A stretch of 64,000 nt of DNA from contig NZ_CP150951.2 in assembly GCF_038069655.2 (NCBI RefSeq), positions 806,001 to 870,000 on the forward strand, given 5' to 3'. Positions within the stretch are counted from its first letter, which is position 1. Each line of letters starts with the position of its first letter. This DNA is from Yoonia sp. BS5-3 (GTDB lineage: Bacteria > Pseudomonadota > Alphaproteobacteria > Rhodobacterales > Rhodobacteraceae). A program made the translations under genes and the position numbers. Positions 36,168 to 45,078 of this stretch are shown here, piece after piece. The notes under the pieces were generated by a model. That model made no database searches. It saw only the letters and a list, made by a program, of their open reading frames with translations, and was not told where the DNA came from.

Positions 36168-37817
36168 CTACGCTTGTTTCGCGGCAATGCAGACTTGCCA
36201 TGGGCCGAGCGTTATTTTGCCCCCAATTGGCGCAACGCCGCCAATGGTGTTACCTGCATTGTCCCACTGACCGGTTGGCAATGACAAATCTGCAGCACTA
36301 TCGGACATGTTAAAGGCGCAAAAAATCGTTTGCTGGTCGTCGTGGCGCACGAAGCTGACCAAGTCACCCTCATGTCGCAAATCGCGATGATGTCCTTTGG
36401 CCAGGACCGGATATTTGTGGCGCAGCGCGATCGCCGCTTTGTAAAAGGCCAGCATCCCGTCTGGGTCGTCTATCTGCATTGTCGGTGCCTGGCGCAAATG
36501 GTCTGGCGACACAGGCAGCCAAGGTCGCCCCGTCGTAAAGCCGCCGTTTTGGTTATTGTTTTCCCAAACCATCGGCGTCCGGCACCCGTCACGCCCCTTA
36601 TATTCGGGCCAGAATTCAATGCCATATGGGTCTTGCAGGTCTTCGAAGGCGACATCGGCCTGTTCCAAACCCAGCTCTTCCCCCTGATAGATGCACGCGC
36701 TACCCCGCCACGCCATCATCAATGTCGTCACCAGTTTCAATGCTGGGGTATCGAAATTCCATCGCGACGCATGGCGCGGTACATCGTGATTTGAAAAGGC
36801 CCAGCATGGCCAGCCTTCTGATGCGACGCGGTCGACCTTGTCCAGCACAGCGACCACATCTGCAGCGGATGGGGCATCATTGGCAAGAAATTCAAACGCA
36901 TAGCACATTTGCATCAGATCATTGCCGGCCGTGTATTGACCCAAAAGTTCCAGCCCGAGCTGCGCGTCGCCAACCTCGCCTACGGCCGCAGCACCATAAG
37001 GCTGCATGACCGCGCGTAGCTTACGAAGAAAGTCGAGGTTCTCGGGCTGGTTCTTGTCGTACAGATGTTCCTGATGATTGTAGGGGTTTACTGTTGGCGC
37101 AATGGTCGCATTCCGCCGTTCTGGCGCAAGCGGTGGATTATCTCGCAGCTGTTTGTCATGCATATAGAAATTGATCGTATCCAGCCGGAACCCATCGACA
37201 CCGCGATCCAGCCAAAAGCGCGCAACGTCCAATAATGCTTCTTGCACGGCTGGCGTATGGAAATTCAGATCGGGTTGTGATGTCAAAAAATTATGCAGGT
37301 AGTACTGTTCGCGCCGTGGGTCCCATTGCCATGCGGTGCCCCCGAAGATGGACAGCCAATTAGTTGGCGGTGTCCCGTCCGGTTTTGGATCAGCCCAGAC
37401 ATACCAATCGGATTTCGCATTCTCGCGGCTCTGCCTGCTTTCCTGAAACCAAGCGTGTTGGTCGCTGGTGTGACTGAGCACCAAATCAATCATGACCCGC
37501 AAGCCAAGTCCGTGGGCGGTCGCAACAAGTTGATCGAAGTCGGCGAGGGTGCCGAACATCGGGTCAACATCCCGATAGTCGCTGACATCGTAGCCAAAGT
37601 CTTTCATCGGCGATGTGAAAAAGGGTGATATCCAAATCGCATCAACACCCAGATCTGCGATATAAGGCAATCGCTGCACGATGCCGCCCAGATCACCGAT
37701 CCCGTCCCCATCGCTGTCCTGATACGAGCGCGGGTAAATTTGATAGATGACAGCACCACGCCACCAATCTTGATCGACGGTGTTGTCAAAGCTCCGATTT
37801 GGGGACTCTGCGTTCAT
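36168..37817 (-). CDS. aglA: GH13 alpha-glucosidase
   Basis: A 549-residue cytoplasmic glycoside hydrolase of family 13 that splits alpha-glucosides such as sucrose, maltose or trehalose after import. The barrel motifs are in order: DLVLSHTSDQH (region I), DGFRLDTINFY (nucleophile Asp), AVGEVGDAQLG (acid/base Glu) and FSNHDVPRHAS (third acid). Length is normal and no signal peptide is present. It lies 13 bases after aglG inside the transport operon. Confidence 0.93.
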   Translation of the reverse strand: MNAESPNRSFDNTVDQDWWRGAVIYQIYPRSYQDSDGDGIGDLGGIVQRLPYIADLGVDAIWISPFFTSPMKDFGYDVSDYRDVDPMFGTLADFDQLVATAHGLGLRVMIDLVLSHTSDQHAWFQESRQSRENAKSDWYVWADPKPDGTPPTNWLSIFGGTAWQWDPRREQYYLHNFLTSQPDLNFHTPAVQEALLDVARFWLDRGVDGFRLDTINFYMHDKQLRDNPPLAPERRNATIAPTVNPYNHQEHLYDKNQPENLDFLRKLRAVMQPYGAAAVGEVGDAQLGLELLGQYTAGNDLMQMCYAFEFLANDAPSAADVVAVLDKVDRVASEGWPCWAFSNHDVPRHASRWNFDTPALKLVTTLMMAWRGSACIYQGEELGLEQADVAFEDLQDPYGIEFWPEYKGRDGCRTPMVWENNNQNGGFTTGRPWLPVSPDHLRQAPTMQIDDPDGMLAFYKAAIALRHKYPVLAKGHHRDLRHEGDLVSFVRHDDQQTIFCAFNMSDSAADLSLPTGQWDNAGNTIGGVAPIGGKITLGPWQVCIAAKQA

Positions 37818-37830
37818 TATTGACTACTTT

Positions 37831-38976
37831 CTATTTCACCGAGCCGGCCAACAGGCCGCGCACCAGGTAACGTTGCATCGAGAAGAAAACAAAGAGCGGC
37901 ACCGCGATGGACACAAAGGCCGCCGTTGATAGGATTTCCCAGTTTCCGCCGCGTGTGCCCAAAAGCTCGACGATTTGTTGGGTCATGACTGTGGTGTCGC
38001 CTGTGGCATCGATCAGGAAGACGCGCGCGACCAGCAGGTCATTCCAAACCCAGAGGAATTGGAAGATCGCAAAGGAAGCCAGCGCCGGAAAAGACAGCGG
38101 CAGGACGATTTTCAGGAATATCTGGAAATCCGTTGCCCCATCGACCTTGGCATTTTCGATGATATCGCGGGGCAGCCCCACCATGTAATTGCGTAGCAAA
38201 TAGATGGCGAGCGGCAAACCAAAGCCCGTATGCGCCAGCCAGACACCCAGATACCCTTTGCCAATCCCAATTCCAAGATGCAGCTTCAACAGCGGAATCA
38301 GGGCGAGTTGTAATGGCACAACCAGAAGCCCGACAACGATTGCCACGAGCGATGCACGCCCCGGAAACTGCATCCACGCCAACGCATAGGCCGCGAATGC
38401 CGCAACAACCACGGGAATGATCGTGGCCGGGATCGTCACTGTCAGTGTGTTGAAAAAGGCCTGCGCCATACTGTCAGTGGCGTTACCACTGAAGAGAACC
38501 TGGTCATAATTGTCCAGCGTGAACTCTGGCGGAGACGTTGCCGTTGCAAAGACACGCTGCGCCCGCCCGGAAATTTGTTCGTCAGTGCCCGACCAAACAT
38601 AGTCACCATTCGCCTGAAGAATAAGCGTCTCACCATCGCCCAGATCTGCTGTCTCGCCCACGACATAGGCATCAATCGCCCGGGATGACGTACCCCAAAC
38701 CGAGATATTGGCGTCGCCTGCTTCACCAAAAAGATTGCCCGTCACCACGAACCTGTCGCCATCCTGGACCCGATATTCATCGGGATCAGCGACCCGGATA
38801 ACGACGTTTTGTTCTGACTCAGAAAGCGCGCTCCACCAGCCAGAACCTGCGATTTGATCCGCTGTCCGGAAGGATGAAACAAGTAGTCCCAGCGTCGGGA
38901 AAAGCCATAGGATGACCAGCAGAACGGTTGATAACTGAACGGCCCAGGACAGGGTGGATTTGCGACCAACAACCAT
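37831..38976 (-). CDS. aglG: Alpha-glucoside ABC transporter permease AglG
   Basis: A 381-residue permease of the MalG type. TM1 is at residues 10-30; a large periplasmic insertion between TM1 and TM2 (about 35-140) is characteristic of AglG. The ATPase-contact EAA loop is ENAKVDGATDFQIFLKIVLPL. The ATG at 38976 is 2 bases after the aglF stop; an in-frame upstream ATG would overlap aglF by 106 bases. It pairs with AglF. Confidence 0.92.
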   Translation of the reverse strand: MVVGRKSTLSWAVQLSTVLLVILWLFPTLGLLVSSFRTADQIAGSGWWSALSESEQNVVIRVADPDEYRVQDGDRFVVTGNLFGEAGDANISVWGTSSRAIDAYVVGETADLGDGETLILQANGDYVWSGTDEQISGRAQRVFATATSPPEFTLDNYDQVLFSGNATDSMAQAFFNTLTVTIPATIIPVVVAAFAAYALAWMQFPGRASLVAIVVGLLVVPLQLALIPLLKLHLGIGIGKGYLGVWLAHTGFGLPLAIYLLRNYMVGLPRDIIENAKVDGATDFQIFLKIVLPLSFPALASFAIFQFLWVWNDLLVARVFLIDATGDTTVMTQQIVELLGTRGGNWEILSTAAFVSIAVPLFVFFSMQRYLVRGLLAGSVK

Positions 38977-38978
38977 GC

Positions 38979-40223
38979 CTACCTCATGCCCTTCATTTCC
39001 TGACGGGCGTTGTGCACGTTCCAAATCAGGATTGGTGACACCAGTAACATGATCACAATAGCTGCCGCAGAGCCGACACCCCAATCATTGGCCCGGAACA
39101 GTTTGTCGATCATGTAATTGGCCAAAACTTGCGTGTCCCATTGTCCATTTGTCATGGCAAACACGATGTCAAAGACCTTCAACACGACAAGCGTAATAGT
39201 CGTCCACACAACGACAATGGTCCCGCTGATCTGCGGAACCTTGATCCGAAAAAAGACCTGGAAAGGGTTGGCCCCGTCGACGATTGCAGCCTCAACCGTC
39301 TCTTGCGGGACGCCGCGCAAGGCCGCCGACAGGATCACCATTGCAAAACCTGTCTGAATCCAGATCAACACCACCATCAAGAAAAAGGAATTCCAGAACG
39401 GTATGGTCAGCCATGTTTGCGGGGCCCCATATGTATATTCCGCGCTAAATATCTGAACGACCGACCACAGTGATTGTACAACCAGCCCTGCCGCGATCAG
39501 GACGCTGCCACCACGTAACGCAACGACAAGGATCGCTTTCTTTTTGTGGCGGTCCCACAGCGGGGCCGCGATGATTTTGGCCGCATAAGCAACCATTGCT
39601 GCAAACGCCAAGACCAAGATCGCGGGCGCTAGACGTAAAACGATAAATGACCCTGCACCGCCATCAAAATTCAACCAAATAGCATTTAGAACACCAATCT
39701 GATCCTGGTTCTCGGGCCGGGCATCATAGATCAGCCGAAAGATCACCGCCGCGCCGACAAAAGAGATCGCCATCGGCATGAAAATAATAGACTTTGCGAT
39801 ATTTCCCCATGAGATACGGTCGGTCAGTTGCGCCGCAAGCAGTCCAAACGCGGTGGATGCCGCCGGCACAATAATGAGCCACAACATATTGTTGCGCATG
39901 GCTTCCCAAAATTTGTCTTCCGACGCCATATTTTTAAAATTCGCAAGACCAACAAACGCCCCACCGGCGTCCCTGTCCGTCAGCGATAGGCGCAATGTTT
40001 CCATGACCGGGTAGCCAAGATACAGCCCCAAGGCCGCAATCGCAGGAAACAAAAACAGCCAGGGGCGCACCGCATTTGCCCGGTTGATATTCCGCCCACC
40101 ATCGCCCGATTTTGGTGGAAAAATCAGCGTGTCCAACACCAGATTGGACACCGAAAAATAGGCCAAGCAGCCACCAACACCAATCAGAATTGTCACTATG
40201 CCCAGTAAGGCAGGATGCATCAA
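38979..40223 (-). CDS. aglF: Alpha-glucoside ABC transporter permease AglF
   Basis: A 414-residue MalF-type permease with about eight TM helices, including an extra N-terminal pair (residues 5-30 and 52-72). The EAA loop is EAAIVDGANPFQVFFRIKVPQ. Two ATG codons stand together at the start (40223 and 40220). It follows aglE by about 100 bases containing a hairpin and precedes aglG by 2 bases. Confidence 0.92.
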   Translation of the reverse strand: MMHPALLGIVTILIGVGGCLAYFSVSNLVLDTLIFPPKSGDGGRNINRANAVRPWLFLFPAIAALGLYLGYPVMETLRLSLTDRDAGGAFVGLANFKNMASEDKFWEAMRNNMLWLIIVPAASTAFGLLAAQLTDRISWGNIAKSIIFMPMAISFVGAAVIFRLIYDARPENQDQIGVLNAIWLNFDGGAGSFIVLRLAPAILVLAFAAMVAYAAKIIAAPLWDRHKKKAILVVALRGGSVLIAAGLVVQSLWSVVQIFSAEYTYGAPQTWLTIPFWNSFFLMVVLIWIQTGFAMVILSAALRGVPQETVEAAIVDGANPFQVFFRIKVPQISGTIVVVWTTITLVVLKVFDIVFAMTNGQWDTQVLANYMIDKLFRANDWGVGSAAAIVIMLLVSPILIWNVHNARQEMKGMR

Positions 40224-40277
40224 ACTATCCTTTCGAAAGGTCGCGTGATCGGGGCAGTTGCCGGCGTCAACTTAGCG

Positions 40278-40308
40278 GCTCAAGCCCGGCCAAGGGCAAG
40301 GCTTGAGC
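40278..40308 (-). terminator. Intergenic hairpin between aglE and aglF
   Basis: GCTCAAGCC (40278-40286) pairs with GGCTTGAGC (40300-40308). It lies after the aglE stop with no T-run. Such hairpins often protect or partly terminate the message, so the binding protein is made in excess over the permeases. Confidence 0.55.
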
Positions 40309-40325
40309 ATTGTTTGGTTTCGGTC

Positions 40326-41588
40326 TTACTCAGGCCAGGATGCCTGAATTTCGGCTGCGACTTCTGCGGCATCTTTGCCGCCAGCATAGTCCACCATACC
40401 GGTCCAGAATGTTCCGGCACCGACGGCACCTGGCATCAAATCAGACGCATCAAAACGGAACGTTGTCGCAGCAAGCAAGATGTCATTCATCTTGGCCGTT
40501 GCCGCATCCGCAAATTTAGACGAATCCACGCCTGTATGTGGTGTAAGGAAACCACCACGCGCCATCCATGTCTCATGGGCTTCGACGGTTTGCAGATACG
40601 CGATCAACTCATGCGCCGCATCGTTTTCATTGGTGATCGCCCAAAGCGTTCCCGCACCCAGAACGGGTGAACCAAGATCCTTTTCCGCATAGGCAGGGAA
40701 GTAGAAGAAGTCGGCATCTTCACCGACAACCGTTCCTTCAGGGAAGAACGCCGGAATGAACGACGCCTGACGATGCATGTAACACTGCGGCGGGCTGTCA
40801 AACAGGCCCTTTGGGCTATCGCGGAAATCGGTGGATGCCACAGTACCAGCCCCGCCTGCAACGTAATCGTCATTGCGGGCGAATGCACCAAATTCCTCAA
40901 TCGCGGCGACAACTTCTGGGGCGTCAAATGGCATCTCGTTCGACACCCAAGCATCATAGACAGATGGCGACTGCGTACGCAGCATCATGTCTTCTACCCA
41001 GTCTGTCGCAGGCCAACCCGTTGCACCGCCAGACCCCAAACCGATGCACCATGGCGTGCCGCCATCCGCAACAATCTGATCGGACAATGCCTTGAGTTCT
41101 TCCATTGACGTCGGCACATCATAGCCTGCGTCTTCAAAATTCTCTGGCGAATACCAGACCAATGATTTCACATCGACCTTGTAGAAGAAGCCATAAAGAT
41201 TATCTGCCCCGGCTTCGTCAGCATAGGTGCCTAAGTCAACCCATGACTGCCCTGCCGCATAGTTATCAACGATCCACGACCCTGTTCCGTCTTTGAGTGG
41301 CGTCAAGAAACCGCGAGACGCCATGTCTGCTGCCAGACCCGGCTGCGGAAAGACCGCAATATTGGGCGCTGATCCCGCCTCTGCATCGACAAGGATTTGC
41401 TGCTCAAAGCTGTCAGATCCGGTGTAACGCACGTCATGCCCAGATTGCTCGGCAAATTTGCCAAGCACTTCTTCTACGAATTCCTGGTCCGGCCCAAGCC
41501 ACGGCCCAAAGACTGTCAGTTGCTCTGCAACAGCGGACGACGACAGAAGCGCAAGCGCAGCGGCGCTTGCAAGATAAGTGGATTTCAT
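40326..41588 (-). CDS. aglE: Alpha-glucoside-binding periplasmic protein
   Basis: A 420-residue extracellular solute-binding protein (family 1, MalE-like). Residues 1-21 (MKSTYLASAAALALLSSSAVA) are a signal peptide with an A-x-A cleavage site. It then starts EQLTVFGPWLGPDQEF and includes NIAVFPQPG and GLGSGGATGWPATDWVEDMML, typical of AglE. The ATG at 41588 is preceded by GGGAGGAAAT. It is the first gene of the agl operon, under an operator and promoter seen at 41639-41691. Confidence 0.92.
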   Translation of the reverse strand: MKSTYLASAAALALLSSSAVAEQLTVFGPWLGPDQEFVEEVLGKFAEQSGHDVRYTGSDSFEQQILVDAEAGSAPNIAVFPQPGLAADMASRGFLTPLKDGTGSWIVDNYAAGQSWVDLGTYADEAGADNLYGFFYKVDVKSLVWYSPENFEDAGYDVPTSMEELKALSDQIVADGGTPWCIGLGSGGATGWPATDWVEDMMLRTQSPSVYDAWVSNEMPFDAPEVVAAIEEFGAFARNDDYVAGGAGTVASTDFRDSPKGLFDSPPQCYMHRQASFIPAFFPEGTVVGEDADFFYFPAYAEKDLGSPVLGAGTLWAITNENDAAHELIAYLQTVEAHETWMARGGFLTPHTGVDSSKFADAATAKMNDILLAATTFRFDASDLMPGAVGAGTFWTGMVDYAGGKDAAEVAAEIQASWPE

Positions 41589-41638
41589 TATTTCCTCCCG
41601 TTTCACATAGCCGGGTCAGCATGAGACGAATCGCGCCC

Positions 41639-41656
41639 ATCCAAACCGGTTTGGAT
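41639..41656. promoter_or_regulatory. AglR operator at the aglE promoter
   Basis: ATCCAAACCGGTTTGGAT is a perfect 18-bp palindrome with a central CG, as LacI-family regulators prefer. It lies 7 bases downstream of the aglE -10 element, so bound repressor would block initiation. The core AAACCGGTTT recurs upstream of aglR and was found nowhere else in the window. Confidence 0.75.
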
Positions 41657-41662
41657 AATCCG

Positions 41663-41691
41663 AATAGTCTTCATGATTGACGCTATGTCAA
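41663..41691 (-). promoter_or_regulatory. aglE promoter
   Basis: On the minus strand, TTGACA (41691-41686) and ACTATT (41668-41663) are 17 bases apart, close to sigma-70 consensus. Transcription would start inside or next to the AglR operator. Confidence 0.6.
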
Positions 41692-41774
41692 TCAGTGATG
41701 TTGCAAATAGACGAAATTCTGTGCATCCTACGTTTCGGCTTGCCCCACTACAGCAAAGCCGCTGGACAAATTTG

Positions 41775-41784
41775 AAACCGGTTT
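41775..41784. promoter_or_regulatory. AglR operator at the aglR start
   Basis: AAACCGGTTT repeats the core of the aglE operator, 132 bases away centre to centre. It ends 10 bases before the aglR ATG, which points to self-repression and possibly looping between the two sites. Confidence 0.7.
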
Positions 41785-41794
41785 GGCGACCCTT

Positions 41795-42826
41795 ATGAAG
41801 CTAAGAGAACTCTCAACCCATCTGGGACTTTCGCCCACAACCGTTTCTCGGGCATTGGCCGGTTATCCCGAAGTCAGCGCCAAAACCCGTGCCCGTGTGG
41901 AAGCCGCAGCAGCGCAACACGGGTATCAGCCTGACAAACGGGCAAGGGCTCTGGCGACAGGCCGTTCTTTTGCGATCGGACATATCCTTTCCAGTCATCA
42001 CAAAGAGGAGCTGGTAAACCCGATTTCCGGCGATTTTATTGGTGGCATTACAGAACGAAGTGCCGATTTCGGCTACAGCCTGTCCCTTACCATCGTTAAA
42101 CCAGACCAGGAAACAACGACATTTCGTAAGATGAAATCTGAAGGGGCCGTTGACGGTATTGTCCTACAGTTGCCACGTAAGAATGATAGCAGGATCGCCT
42201 TGATGCAGGAAATTGGCATGCCTTTTGTCATGCATGGACGCGCAACGGGCATCGTGGCCCCCTACCCTTGGGTTGATGTAAACAATACCCGCGCCTTCCA
42301 CCGCGCAACCACATTTCTGATAGATCTGGGCCATCGCCATATTGCGCTGATCAATGGTGACGAGACAGTGGACTACGCCGTTCGCCGTCGCGCTGGCTAT
42401 CATACCGCCTTGTCTGCCGCAGATATCGCGATGGATACAGCCATGATGACAAGCGGGCCTATGACCGAAGAAAACGGTCACGCGGCGGTTAGCATGATGT
42501 TGAAAAATGCGGTTCCGCCCACCGCTCTGGTCGTTTCATCCATCACACAAGCCATCGGCGCACGGCGTGCAATTCAGGAAGCCGGGCTTGTCATGGGGCG
42601 CGACATATCGATCGTCGCTTATGACGACGATCTGTCTTATCTGGGCAACCGACAGGAAGTACCCGTTTTTACCGCCGTAAGATCATCTGTCAGAGAGGCA
42701 GGCAAGACGATCGCGGAAATGCTGATCCACCAAATAGAATCCCCGCAAGGCGAAATACGTGACCGATTGCTTGAGGCCGAATTGGTCGTCGGTACATCCA
42801 CCGGACCAGCCCCACAACGCGCTTAG
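41795..42826 (+). CDS. aglR: LacI-family repressor of the agl operon
   Basis: A 343-residue LacI-type regulator. The HTH (residues 1-50) reads KLRELSTHLGLSPTTVSRALAGYPEVS, followed by the hinge and a sugar-binding periplasmic-like domain with WVDVNNTRAFHRAT, LGHRHIALINGD and ISIVAYDDDLSYLG. It is divergent from aglE and two matching palindromes lie between. An in-frame TTG at 41783 falls inside an operator, so ATG at 41795 is the better start. The gene ends 10 bases before an IS1595-type element. Confidence 0.92.
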   Translation: MKLRELSTHLGLSPTTVSRALAGYPEVSAKTRARVEAAAAQHGYQPDKRARALATGRSFAIGHILSSHHKEELVNPISGDFIGGITERSADFGYSLSLTIVKPDQETTTFRKMKSEGAVDGIVLQLPRKNDSRIALMQEIGMPFVMHGRATGIVAPYPWVDVNNTRAFHRATTFLIDLGHRHIALINGDETVDYAVRRRAGYHTALSAADIAMDTAMMTSGPMTEENGHAAVSMMLKNAVPPTALVVSSITQAIGARRAIQEAGLVMGRDISIVAYDDDLSYLGNRQEVPVFTAVRSSVREAGKTIAEMLIHQIESPQGEIRDRLLEAELVVGTSTGPAPQRA

Positions 42827-42880
42827 GATTAAGGGGTGTATCCCCTTGACGCAAGTAATGTGAATTGCTACCTATGATGC

Positions 42881-43762
42881 ATGGAAAAGAGCAAATCAGC
42901 ATCCCCCGACTTTAGTGTTCGCGACTTCTTTAAGCGCTTTCCTGATGATGAAGCCTGCCTTGAGCATATCTTCAACGTCCGCTTTGGTGAGCGTCACGTA
43001 TGCCGCGCTTGTGGTGTTGAAAGCAGCTTTCACCGCATGGGTGAGCGCCGCGCATGGGCATGTGCCTCATGTGGCGATCACGTCTACCCAACAGCAGGCA
43101 CTATCTTTCAGGATACGCGCACACCGCTTCAATCATGGTTCTACGCAATCTATCTGTTCGTTTCGACACGTCACGGCGTTTCCGGCAAAGAACTCCAGCG
43201 CCAACTGGGCGTGACTTACAAAACCGCATGGCGGATCGGCAACAAAATCCGCGAGCAGATGAGCAAGCACGACGCTCAGGCGATCCTGTCAGGTCACGTT
43301 GAGATTGACGAAGCTTATGTTGGGGGCAAGCGTGGCCGTGGTACTGCTGGCAAAACTATCGTCATGGGGTTCAAACAGCGCGGCGGCAATCTTGTGACTG
43401 AGATTATCCCGAATGTGAAAATGAACACGCTGCGCGAGCAAACGCTCAAGCACGTTGAGGCTGGCACAACAGTTTCAACGGACGAACTGCTTTCCTATGG
43501 CTTACTGAAAATGGAAGGCTACACTCACGTTGCTGTTAAGCACGGTCAAAAGCAGTGGGCGATATATGACTATGAGACGCAGCAGCTTCACCACACAAAC
43601 CACGTGGAAAGCTTCTGGCGTCACTTCAAGCACTCGATTCGCGGGACGCACGTTTCAATTTCGCAAAAGTGGATGAAGCGCTATTTGGATGAATTCACTT
43701 TTCGGGCGAACCACCGGAATGAGGTGAACCTGATGCTTGATCGTCTTGTAGCGGCGTTTTGA
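42881..43762 (+). CDS. IS1595-family transposase
   Basis: A 293-residue DDE-type transposase. The N-terminal zinc ribbon is CRACGVES...CASCG (about residues 44-67). The catalytic region shows the ISXO2 signature HVEIDEAYVGGKRGRG, then TTVSTDELLSYG, and NHVESFWRHFKHSIRGTHVSIS near the C-terminus. The frame is intact, so the enzyme may be active. It starts 24 bases inside the left inverted repeat. Confidence 0.92.
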   Translation: MEKSKSASPDFSVRDFFKRFPDDEACLEHIFNVRFGERHVCRACGVESSFHRMGERRAWACASCGDHVYPTAGTIFQDTRTPLQSWFYAIYLFVSTRHGVSGKELQRQLGVTYKTAWRIGNKIREQMSKHDAQAILSGHVEIDEAYVGGKRGRGTAGKTIVMGFKQRGGNLVTEIIPNVKMNTLREQTLKHVEAGTTVSTDELLSYGLLKMEGYTHVAVKHGQKQWAIYDYETQQLHHTNHVESFWRHFKHSIRGTHVSISQKWMKRYLDEFTFRANHRNEVNLMLDRLVAAF

Positions 43763-43949
43763 TAACAGTTGAGGCGGTTTCATCAAAAGCCGCCTCGCTG
43801 ATCGGAGCAACTCCACGAGTCTCTTCTTGCGCGATAAACTCTTGTAATCGCCCACTTTCTATAGCTTCTGATAAAGATAACACGCTGGAATCACTCCTAG
43901 AATCTTGACTTGAAACCGATTGTAGCATAGAAGCACCGACACCAGTCAA
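43695..43949 (-). CDS. Small IS-borne hypothetical protein
   Basis: An 84-residue frame antisense to the last 68 bases of the transposase. The translation has a normal composition, with the core ESGRLQEFIAQEETRGVAPISEAAFDE and a polar tail. Short proteins of this RLQEFIAQEE.RGV.P type occur in alphaproteobacteria, in my recollection often near IS1595 elements, but that was not checked. An alternative start is the ATG at codon 8. Function unknown. Confidence 0.5.
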   Translation of the reverse strand: MTGVGASMLQSVSSQDSRSDSSVLSLSEAIESGRLQEFIAQEETRGVAPISEAAFDETASTVIKTPLQDDQASGSPHSGGSPEK

Positions 43950-43973
43950 CGGTATGGACCCGCGACTGGTGTC
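43938..43973. repeat. 10-bp perfect inverted repeat inside the IS
   Basis: GACACCAGTC (43938-43947) and GACTGGTGTC (43964-43973) enclose 16 bases. It straddles the start of the 84-residue minus-strand frame, so it could be an operator or an mRNA hairpin. Confidence 0.5.
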
Positions 43974-44008
43974 TGCTCTTATCCCTTATGGAAGGGGACA
44001 GGGTGGTG

Positions 44009-44242
44009 TCATATCCCCCAACGGGGCTGCACATTACGGGTGCTTCGAAGTCTCCCCGTAATCTGGATACTCTCTAAGGGCATATCGCCTCCAGAAAGTC
44101 TCCCCGCAGCTTCCAGTGCGGGGTCTGGCCTGCGGCGCGCAGGAAATTCAGAAGCCCCAATTGGCGCTTCTATCGTTTGAAGAGGCTGCAACCTCTCCGG
44201 TGAACCGTTGAAACCCTGATCAGAGATGGTCAGGGTTTTCAT
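44009..44242 (-). CDS. Small frame coupled to the IS passenger gene
   Basis: A 77-residue frame whose ATG overlaps the TGA of the upstream passenger gene (ATGA, 44239-44242), which favours real translation. Its translation is proline/arginine-rich and repeats a GRL triplet 16 codons apart (AAGRLSG and ITGRLRS), matching a repeated AAGTCTCCCC on the + strand at 44048-44057 and 44096-44105. I recognise no family; it may also be structured non-coding DNA. Confidence 0.35.
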   Translation of the reverse strand: MKTLTISDQGFNGSPERLQPLQTIEAPIGASEFPARRRPDPALEAAGRLSGGDMPLESIQITGRLRSTRNVQPRWGI

Positions 44243-45078
44243 TCTACAGCCCTCAATTTAGGCTTATCTTCAGGACCGGATTTTGCATCAAGGAGGCGAT
44301 CACGGTTGGCAAAATAAGTCTTCCAGCTTGAGGGATATGGCCTCCTCGCCAGAAAGTCCTTCCTGCGGTTGGCCAGCGATTGCAAGCCAATTGGCTCCTC
44401 ACCATCCCTTTCAAAAAGTTTGCAAATCTCTTCATACACTTCAGGAATTTTACGGCCTTCGTCTGCCACTAGACGTGTTGCCAGCAACCACATCTCTTCA
44501 GTGATTTTTGGTGGCTTGCCGTAGTGCGCGCCCCGCGCTTGCGTTTGCGCAATGCCTTTCTTCATATTCTCTTTGTGCATCTTCGCGTCACGGGCGTTTG
44601 CGCCATCAACGGCGCGCTCAAATTTCTGCGCTTCAGATTCGGAATACCACTCGCGCAAACCCCATTCACCCATACCGGTATGGATGATGTCACCTAGCTT
44701 CGTGCTTCGACGCCTCAAGGCAGTGATAACTGTATTGCGCGGGCTTTGTGATTCCGGAACTACGCCATGCAATTCCATTGCGTCCAATATCTGGTTGACA
44801 GTCATAGGTTCTCGGCGGGGCTGCAAGCTAAGTACTTTGTGGACAACCGCTGGGTACGCTAGGCCTTCGAAGCCTTCAGAAACGCCTGACGATGCCGTAT
44901 CGGCGCTTGCGGAATCGTCAACGCCGCCTAGCGCAAACGATCCAAAGCCCTCCAAGGCCTCTTTCCTGGCGTTAATCGCCGCATCCAACTGCGATAGCCT
45001 TTGACGCGCGAAATCAGCAAACGCATCACGCTCACTCACCATCTGCTGCAAAATTCCATCACTTGAAGGACTGCTCAT
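44239..45078 (-). CDS. IS passenger protein with winged-helix and resolvase-tail-like parts
   Basis: A 279-residue protein inside the IS, opposite to the transposase. Residues 10-45 look like a coiled coil (SERDAFADFARQRLSQLDAA). Residues about 75-145 resemble a HARE-HTH/HB1 winged helix (VHKVLSLQPRREPMTVNQIL, then NTVITALRRRS). Residues about 170-235 resemble the hinge and C-terminal end of serine resolvases (KKGIAQTQARGAHYGKPPKI, then an HTH-like stretch). There is no catalytic serine domain. It may help transposition or target choice; this is inferred from position and pattern only. Confidence 0.6.
   Translation of the reverse strand: MSSPSSDGILQQMVSERDAFADFARQRLSQLDAAINARKEALEGFGSFALGGVDDSASADTASSGVSEGFEGLAYPAVVHKVLSLQPRREPMTVNQILDAMELHGVVPESQSPRNTVITALRRRSTKLGDIIHTGMGEWGLREWYSESEAQKFERAVDGANARDAKMHKENMKKGIAQTQARGAHYGKPPKITEEMWLLATRLVADEGRKIPEVYEEICKLFERDGEEPIGLQSLANRRKDFLARRPYPSSWKTYFANRDRLLDAKSGPEDKPKLRAVE

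Noticed and set aside
41783..41794. TTG start for aglR
   Set aside because: The codon lies inside the AAACCGGTTT operator and adds residues before the normal LacI N-terminus; the ATG at 41795 is better.
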